Positions 57,189 to 64,000 of a DNA stretch of 64,000 nt are shown in pieces. Origin of the DNA: Calcarisporiella thermophila CBS 279.70 (Eukaryota > Calcarisporiellomycota). Each line of letters begins with the position of its first letter. Within the stretch, counting starts at the first letter, position 1. The stretch covers positions 1,506,087-1,570,086 of the forward strand of contig NW_027192191.1 in assembly GCF_041956535.1 (NCBI RefSeq), in the 5' to 3' direction. A program made the position numbers and the translations under genes. The notes below the pieces were generated by a model that saw only the letters and a program-made list of their open reading frames with translations, was not told the DNA's origin and made no database searches.

Positions 57189-58012
57189 TTAGAACTCGGT
57201 CGTGGTCCACAGCGGGTCGTTGAGGTAGTGGATGTTATCGACTCCAATACCCTTATTCACTTTCCGGCTATAGGAGAGGGAGAGAGAGAGGATTGGTTAA
57301 TAACGGAGTAATATCTTGGCCAAAGTAGGTCTCTATATTACATATCCTCAGTAGACATTTTGGTCAAACCTATGGCAAGGGCGTGCTCCTTTCCTTCTGC
57401 CATCACCGTGACAATGCTGTCTGTCGGAAGATCAACATCAAGACGGGCCCCAGGGGACGTGAGACCGGGGCACATAATGTTTGCGCCTGAGAGGACGAAT
57501 TTAATAGCGCCTCTATCCACTTGAACTTTGGGGAGAATATCCGGGTCTATTCAAGATGAGTTAGGAAAAAAGGCGTTAAAATCGAGAAATAGGTTATGCC
57601 TACATTTGTGAACTAAACGCAACGCGGGGTAATAAGGCCCGTCGAAGTGCTGGAAGAATAGGATCTCGTTGTTCACCGTCAAGAGTTGGATGTGTTCGCG
57701 GCTAAAAGTGTGATTTTATCAAAGATCGTGAGCGTAGGCCCCTCCATCGTACTCTACAGACGCGTTGTTTTGAAGCATGCTTACCATTTCACTAAAACAA
57801 TAGGTGTCTTCTTGGGCAGAATCTCGTCGATAATCCCCTCCAGTGCGGGCATTTGCTCCAAGAGTTTTGTCCTAATCCCGCGCTGTATCGAGCTTTTGAG
57901 CTGGTTTTGACCAGATATATCCTCCTTGGCATTGAATCTATCCTCCCAATGAATTGCGTTAATAAATAGCAGCGATCTTGAGCTAAGAGTTCGAGGATTA
58001 CTTTTTGAACAT
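57189..58012 (-). CDS. TMA20: MCT-1/Tma20 ribosome-recycling factor
   Basis: Minus-strand exons 58012-58002, 57937-57785, 57701-57604, 57546-57342 and 57267-57189 encode 181 residues, the same length as human MCTS1. The first exon is 11 nt (MFK plus two bases). The N-terminal domain has [18 protein letters not shown], and the PUA domain carries [30 protein letters not shown] and a block around residues 100-120 ([19 protein letters not shown]) almost identical across eukaryotes. It ends [19 protein letters not shown]. With Tma22/DENR it removes deacylated tRNA from 40S subunits and helps reinitiation. It diverges from ERV46 across 197 bp. Confidence 0.95.
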
Positions 58013-58209
58013 GGCTGGTCTATTCACTTAGAGGATAGAGTAATATCGTCCAAATAACGAGAGGCTTTGCTTTTTTAAAATTTGAAGGGACTAGTGGCAG
58101 AATAGAAAAATTTATAAATTTTGTACCTAGTCTCTCCACCCCTACTCTCCCTCCACCCTCCTTCATTCTCATCATCAGAGGGAACATCATAGAATTAGAC
58201 ATTAGCAAC
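58013..58209. promoter_or_regulatory. Short divergent promoter, TMA20 and ERV46
   Basis: 197 bp separate the outward start codons; both genes are probably housekeeping. CT-rich stretch at 58125-58165; no factor site recognised. Confidence 0.55.
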
Positions 58210-59843
58210 ATGCCAAAAAACGGCTCAGTGCTTCAGCGTCTCCGAGGCTTTGATGCCTATTCCAAAACGCTCGATGAATTTCGCGTTAAAACGCTTTCAG
58301 GAGCAACCGGTGAGTATTATCATCAGGTTCTCTCCATGCATCAATATTTTGATTTAATTACCCAACTCGTGTATAGTGACGATTGTGAGCGCAATCATCA
58401 TTTTAATTCTTGTCCTGTCTGAATTCCAAAACTATCGGACAGTGAGTTTCAAACCAGAATTGGGCATTGATACATCTAGAAAGGGCAAGATGACTGTTAA
58501 CTTCAACATCACCTTCCCCCGTATTCCCTGTTATGGTTGGTTTAATAAGAGCAGTGATGATGCGTTATTGGATTCACTAATTCTATTGGTTCATTCTGTT
58601 TACGTTCTCAGCACTTAGCTTGGATGTGATGGATGCATCGGGCGAGCATCAAGAGAATTATGACCATCATGTCTACAAAGTTCGACTAGACCCTGAAGGC
58701 AGACCGATTGTTGCCGAAAAGCAGAATGGTAAGGCACACGCTATGCTTTATCCTCCTCTATAGATTAATATAGCCGTATTTTATAGAGCTTGGAGATAAT
58801 ACCAAAAATATCCCAAAGAATCAGCAGGAAGACTATTGCGGAAGCTGCTATGGTGGTGTAGAACCAGAAAGTGGATGCTGTAATACGTGCAGCGACGTTC
58901 GTATGGCCTATATGCGTAAGGGGTGGTCGTTCGTACCGGACGAGGTTGAACAGGTACATATTTTGTTGTTAATATTATGATCTCTCTCTCATCAGTTCAA
59001 TCTAATAATAATGATCTGTTCGCCTCCTAGTGTATTGCGGAGGGATGGAAGGAGAAGATTGAGCAGCAATCGAAGGAGGGGTGCAACCTCCATGGAAACC
59101 TGATCCTGAACAAAGTGCCAGGAAATTTCCACATCGCTCCTGGAGAGAGTTTCCAAAACTCGCACGTTCATGTCCATGACATGCAATCCGTCATTACACC
59201 GGGGGCCAAGGTACATGCTTTTTCAACAATTTCATTCTATTGTCATTCATAACCGTATCCTTTGTCTCGCCTTTGTAGTTTGACCTAAGTCATATTATTC
59301 ACGAGCTCAATTTTGGCAGAGGCGTCTCCTCCGAAATTGTCCAACCCCTGGAGGGCGTTAGCAAATCGGCCAAGAACTGTAAGCCTTTGTCCATATCCTA
59401 TTCAATAGAATCCTGCGGCTAAATTCGCTATTGATGTTTATTAGTTGGATACATGTATCAGTACTTCTTGAAGGTGGTCTCGACCGATTTTGTGTTTTTG
59501 AACAAAACAAAACACCGCACAAACCAATACTCTGTCACGCAAAATGAGCGCGAACTGGCTGGGCACATGGGTCATGGCGGTCTTCCTGGTAAACTTTTGG
59601 AAATCTATTTCCACTTGGAGACAACTATGGCTAATAGAGATTTCTCTAGGCGTCTTCTTCAATTATGAGATCTCCCCCATGCTGATCACTTACAAAGAAA
59701 CTCGCGGCTCCTTCGTGCAGTTCTTCACTGGTGTTTGCGCCATTGTTGGGGGTATCTTTACTGTGGCTGGGCTGGTCGATGGTTTCATCTATCAGGCAGA
59801 ACGACGCATCAAGAAGAAAATGGAGCTGGGGAAGGCATTGTAA
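58210..59843 (+). CDS. ERV46: Erv46/ERGIC3 COPII cargo-receptor subunit
   Basis: Exons 58210-58309, 58377-58535, 58612-58728, 58787-58953, 59031-59210, 59279-59378, 59445-59588 and 59650-59843 encode 386 residues. The N-terminal FDAYSKTLDEFRVKT and the first membrane segment (about 34-50) are typical. The lumenal part contains FPRIPCYALSLDVMDASG, the CGSCYG and CCNTC cysteine pairs, GCNLHGNLILNKVPGNFHI and HIIHELNFG. The second membrane segment near the C-terminus is FTGVCAIVGGIFTVAGLVDGF. With Erv41 it cycles between ER and Golgi and retrieves or exports cargo. The tail KKKMELGKAL is basic but has no strict KKxx end. Identity is firm. Confidence 0.94.
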
Positions 59844-60709
59844 TACCCCTCCGTCTACACGAAAAACCACGACTATTTATAGCTTTTTTTTTGTTTACTT
59901 TTTGCTTTGAATGGACGCAGTTTTATTCGTTATTCTGTAATATATATCTCTATTCTTTCGTGGAGAGAGAAAGACTATACAATGAGGTGGATCGGTGAAA
60001 AAAGGAAATAGAGGGTTTCATTTTGAGCTGTTTCAGGATAGAGCATAATCGATTTTCCTTACCGAGAAAACATGGGGGCCATCCTATTGCCTCGAAATAG
60101 GATCCGGCCTCGAAAGGTCTGAGCGTCATCCCTGCATTGGGGGATAACTGCGAACGGGAATTTTCAATTGGAATGATTGGATTGGAACTGATAGACAATG
60201 AATTTTCCCATTCAGCAAAAAGAATCCATTTGCGGGGGGGGGGAGCAAGCGTACCATAGTACACCCTTTGGCACCTAAACTCCACCATCTCCTTCCTCCG
60301 TATTTAATATCTGCAAGGACGGTCAGCATGCAGATGTAACGGCACCCGAGCATGGCAAGTAAAACGGAAGTATCTCTTCATGCTTAATGTCCGAAAGCCT
60401 GCAGGCAGTAATATGTCTACACCAGGGCTTTAATGCTTCTTAGGAGGGGCTACAAGATGGCCTGGGGAATTACGACTAGGTGAGATGAGCTCTCGGAAAG
60501 CACACGATTTATGAAACGTAAATCGCGGATTCAAATAGAGAGATTATGCCCGATGATCAACGAGCCCCACAGCCAATATGCCCTCAAAAATTTAACGCAC
60601 TTTCCAAGTTTAGCCACAAGGGGACCGGTGAAATATGCACGCTACTCTGTTATATTTCCTTTGAAAATCAAGCACAGCCCTCTTCTCACTCTTTATTGAT
60701 CGCCTGACC
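59844..60709. other. Intergenic, nothing recognised
   Basis: Holds the ERV46 3' flank, a run of about eleven G near 60233-60243 and the promoter of the P450 gene. No domain is visible. Confidence 0.65.
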
Positions 60710-62954
60710 ATGAGTTTGCTTTTCATCTCTGCCCTTGCATGGAAAGCCGCGCTTACCATTGCCCTGATGCTGGGCATTGCTGCCATTCGAACGCTCATCA
60801 ACATGTTTCTCCCGCCTGCTCATCTCCGCCATCTCCCTAAAATTCCAACCTTCGCATTCATGTTTTCCATCATTCGGTCAGAGGGGAATGACTCGCGTGA
60901 AAAGCGTATTCTCTTGCCCATTCTTGACAAGAAGGGCATGGCAACTGTAGAGCTACTTTTGTATTACCAGGCCTTGTTTGGCTCCAGGCTTACTTGATTC
61001 TTTTTCCTTTCTATCAGATCTGGTTCAATGGAACTTGGAGTGTCCTGTTAAGCGATCCCGCTTATGTTAAAACATTTATGACCAATGCAGGTAAGCCACG
61101 GTTTTTTTTTTTGATTTTTGTAGGTAGTGTTGGGATGACTGGACCGCTTTCCTTGTAGATACGATCCCCAAAGATATACGACTATTGAAACAAAACAAGC
61201 TCAAGTGCAAGATGTTTGGGCTTGACAATTTGGGCATCAAAAACAAGGAGGTAAACCTAATCTTGACTCCTCCCTGAATGCTCCATGAAGCTAACTATAG
61301 TTTAATATGTCCCAAATAGGAATGGAGATACCACCGAAAAGTGACTATCTAATTGCTACTAGTACTGATACTGATTGTGGTTGACTGAAGCTTTTGTCTT
61401 TGTTTGAAGTTCCTTAATCCAGCCTTCCGGCACACGTTTCCGACACAGATGTTTGGCGAATGCACCCACGAACTTTTCGAGATCCTTGACCAGGCTATCT
61501 TGTGCGAACTTCCCGTCGAGATTCCGCCCCTCATGAGCCGCCTATCACTCGACGCGCTTGGAAAGTACATCTTCAAATTCAATTTCAACGCGCTAAAGGG
61601 AGCAGGCGATGAATATTGTCAAAAGTACAATGCAATGATGAAGGGCATGTTCAATCCACTTTTCATATTTTTCCCAAAAATCTCCTTCTTGCCTCTTCCC
61701 GTGGTACGGCGACTCTCTAAGACCATAGATGACGTGAACGAGGTAAATAGGCAGTTGTGTGAAAGATTTGTGTTGATAGACGTAGATATTGACGATGGTT
61801 TCATCGTGTGTAGCTTCTCTTTGGTATTATCGAGAGGAAAAAGAAGGAGCTTGATGCGGGTCTCTACAAGGACGCTGATGAGCACGAGAAAGATGTGCTG
61901 ACCTATATGATCGAAGGGCTTGCCACCGAAGATGAAAGCAAATGGTCGAAAGAGCAAATAAGAGTAAAGATTTGTTGGATTGCTAGGTCACCCAGGCCAC
62001 CCTTGATGACCTTGTTTCTATTGCTTTGCAGGCGGACCTGCTTATTCTCTTTGGAGCTGGGCATGAATCAACCCAAGGGTATATATTTGTCTCTGTCCCT
62101 CTATTGATGTGCACACCTCCAAGACTTCCCCGAGAAACATCTTATTGATCTCTCGTCCCATTAGCTCTCTCTCGCTTGTCCTCTATTTCCTTGCCGTCCA
62201 TCCTGAGTACCAAGAATTAGCTCGGCAAGAAGCTGATAGCATCCTATCTGAGTTTGATCGCATGCACATCCCAAACGTTGAACAATGCAGACACATGAAA
62301 TACATCGACTGCATTATCAAGGAGGTGCGCAACTCCATTTTCCGATAATTCACTTGGGATGAAGCAACTAACTACAAACGCTATCCCTGTTATAGAGTCT
62401 TCGTTTGCACCCCCCTGCTTCTCTAATAGGCCCTCGCGTGTTGGAAACCCCCATGAAAATAGGGGACGAGACATTCCCCCAAGGCACTTATTTGCTCGCT
62501 AATCTCTTTGCTCTGCAGAATTCATCACGAACGTGGAAAGATCCAGAGCGGTTCTGGCCGGAGCGCTTTCTTCCTGAGAATAACCCGCCCCGTGACGCTT
62601 GGATGCCGTTTAGCGGAGGGCCGCGCATTTGCGTAAGATATTTTCCCCATAAACTGTTCACATCCAATACTTATGGTTATCACCACTCCTAATGTCTTCA
62701 CTCCTCCATAGCTAGGGATGCAATTTTCATTGACTGAGCAACGCGTCGTGGTCTCTATGTTGCGTAAGACTCTAGTTTTTTTTTCCTTAAGAGGTTCAAC
62801 CCGCCTTATATATATTTATAACTCTCTCTAAGTTCGTAATTATACGTGGAGTCTGCCTGCCGACTCACCGCATGCAAACGGTCTCAAGACAAATCCTATT
62901 TTCGGCCCTGTTCACTTGCAAAATCTCAAGCTTAATTTCAAGCGACGGAATTGA
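60710..62954 (+). CDS. Microsomal cytochrome P450
   Basis: Exons 60710-60946, 61018-61090, 61159-61250, 61320-61340, 61410-61769, 61814-61963, 62032-62078, 62165-62324, 62396-62632, 62712-62763 and 62833-62954 give 516 residues. An N-terminal membrane anchor (about 4-34) leads to EWRYHRKFLNPAF in helix C, the oxygen-binding FGAGHEST (318-325), KESLRLHPP with ExxR at 380-383, PERFWPERF, and the heme loop FSGGPRICLG with Cys459. It should oxidise a lipid or xenobiotic in the ER with NADPH-P450 reductase. Exon 4 is only 21 nt. The intron at 61770-61813 is doubtful: 44 nt is shorter than any other here. Removing 65 nt (61770-61834) also keeps frame but deletes the expected IIERKKK start. The CYP family is not assigned. 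Confidence 0.87.
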
Positions 62955-64000
62955 GCCTATGCTTGACCGTCCGGAGATTCGAAAAGAACGGAGCGAGCTA
63001 GATAGATATTGAACCTTGAGCCTGTTATATGAACACTTCAATTTCCATTTATTTACTCCTGTAGAATCGAGGATTCGATTCTAACCATGTGTCTTTAGAA
63101 CAATTTTGTTTCGTCTTCTTCTCTGCGTAGCACCGATACTAACTATTAGGTATTAGATTGTAGTTTGTAATATTAGGCCGTAATGAATAGAATTAGGGGG
63201 GGGGACTGGCTGTTTTGACTTGAATGAAGACTCTCTTTCAACTGAATCATAAAAGGTTGCAGAAACAGGGGAATCATAATGAAATGGGTGCTGAACTCAT
63301 TGGGTCTTCACCAGTAGACTTACTCTACTACAAAGCCCCTCCTCAACGAAGAGTTGCTTTAGATCATAATGAGGCTAGGCAATGTCTGGTGGCTGGCCAT
63401 GAACACGCCTGCTAGAGGCCATATATGTCTCTTCGTGTTTTGGATGCTGAAACTTGGTGTTCATTACGGCACAGGTTTCCAGTCGCCGCCGCACAATTGA
63501 TGAAGGATCCCAATATGGATAAAATTAATCATGGTTCAAGTACACCTCTAGCAACACGTGAGCCTACCATGCATTTCAAAAGGGAGCATTTTTTGGATTT
63601 ACACGAGGCCGAAGTTTAAGCGAGGCTGCAATTTGAGCTGCAGGAATCTAATTCGAGCCTAGGGCCGGCGAGCAAATGAAAATGGCGCGTGGGGATTATC
63701 TAATGGAAGCTGACCCTAGGTAGATTAATTAGCTTTGGATGCTACGGAACTGGGCCGGATGGCCTCAGGTCAATTTGGCCGCCCAACCTTCTGCGATCCG
63801 GGTTTCCCAAGATTGATGATTCGGATTGCTTCATGGTGAGATGATTGAATACGTTTGTTTCAGGAACCTTGGCACCCCGCTCACACCAAGGCGAGAGAAG
63901 GCTCTCACGGAGGGGAGCTGAGCCGGGGGAATCCGGCGTTAATCAGCGGGGCGCTGCGAGAGCTCCACAAGCTTCCATGAACTCGCTGGCTATCGCCATA
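62955..64000. other. Right-end region, no supported gene
   Basis: Two consecutive plus-strand frames of about 64 codons (63224-63415 and 63425-63619) have no recognisable domain; they may be remnants. A run of nine G lies near 63197. From about 63640 the DNA becomes GC-richer and less like the local intergenic DNA, so a repeat may start here. Confidence 0.5.

Noticed and set aside
60710-62954. P450 as part of a secondary-metabolite cluster
   Set aside because: Its neighbours are housekeeping genes; no backbone synthase, transporter or cluster regulator is nearby.
63224-63619. Two adjacent frames as one split gene
   Set aside because: Neither frame resembles a known protein, and no splice pair joins them convincingly.
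1-64000. CRISPR arrays, operons, prokaryotic regulatory sites
   Set aside because: Spliced eukaryotic genes throughout; no direct-repeat arrays with spacers were seen.

Overview
The window reads as a gene-dense, intron-rich fungal nuclear contig. Introns are short (mostly 57-110 nt) with GT..AG borders, and gene content is that of a filamentous fungus: ERMES subunit Mmm1, Atg15, a Gcn4/CpcA-type bZIP, Sur2, vacuolar carboxypeptidase, a CipC-type DUF3759 domain. Several genes are absent from model yeasts but shared with animals or plants (GH9 endoglucanase, DAP, PTAR1, AKTIP/FTS, LON-RING, Ect2-like RhoGEF). That mix suggests an early-diverging filamentous lineage (Mucoromycota or Zoopagomycota); this placement is inference. 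I assembled 29 protein genes by joining exons by hand: every exon set keeps frame, but no junction is backed by transcript data.

Layout. 1-403: decayed non-LTR retrotransposon piece lying against tRNA-Phe (404-476). 2.4-10.7 kb: membrane-anchored GH9, DAP-family protein, Whi3-like RNA-binding protein, VPS74. 10.7-12.2 kb: gene-free, with tRNA-like B boxes and a GC hairpin. 12.2-18.2 kb: GCN4-like bZIP, PTAR1 and a coiled-coil/WD40 protein, the last two sharing a divergent promoter. 18.7-26.3 kb: lectin-DUF3759 fusion, NmrA-like reductase, rhodanese, transgelin, DUF2415 WD40 protein. 27.6-33.4 kb: UPF0658 Golgi protein, SLC35C2-type transporter, AKTIP/FTS, GNAT. 34.1-44.5 kb: ATG15, double-telobox Myb protein, RhoGEF, an unrecognised protein. 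45.0-63.0 kb: LON-RING protein, MMM1/YIF1 divergent pair, carboxypeptidase Y, F-box/LRR protein, SUR2, TMA20(MCTS1)/ERV46 divergent pair, cytochrome P450. 63-64 kb: no gene seen.

How the genes relate. There is no biosynthetic cluster. Many genes serve the endomembrane system: VPS74, YIF1, ERV46, UPF0658, SLC35C2-like, PTAR1, AKTIP, ATG15, carboxypeptidase Y, SUR2, MMM1. The most unusual items are the lectin-DUF3759 fusion, the C-terminally anchored GH9, a reading-frame switch in the low-complexity tail of the Whi3-like protein, a perfect Gcn4 palindrome upstream of the Gcn4-like gene itself, and many very small exons.
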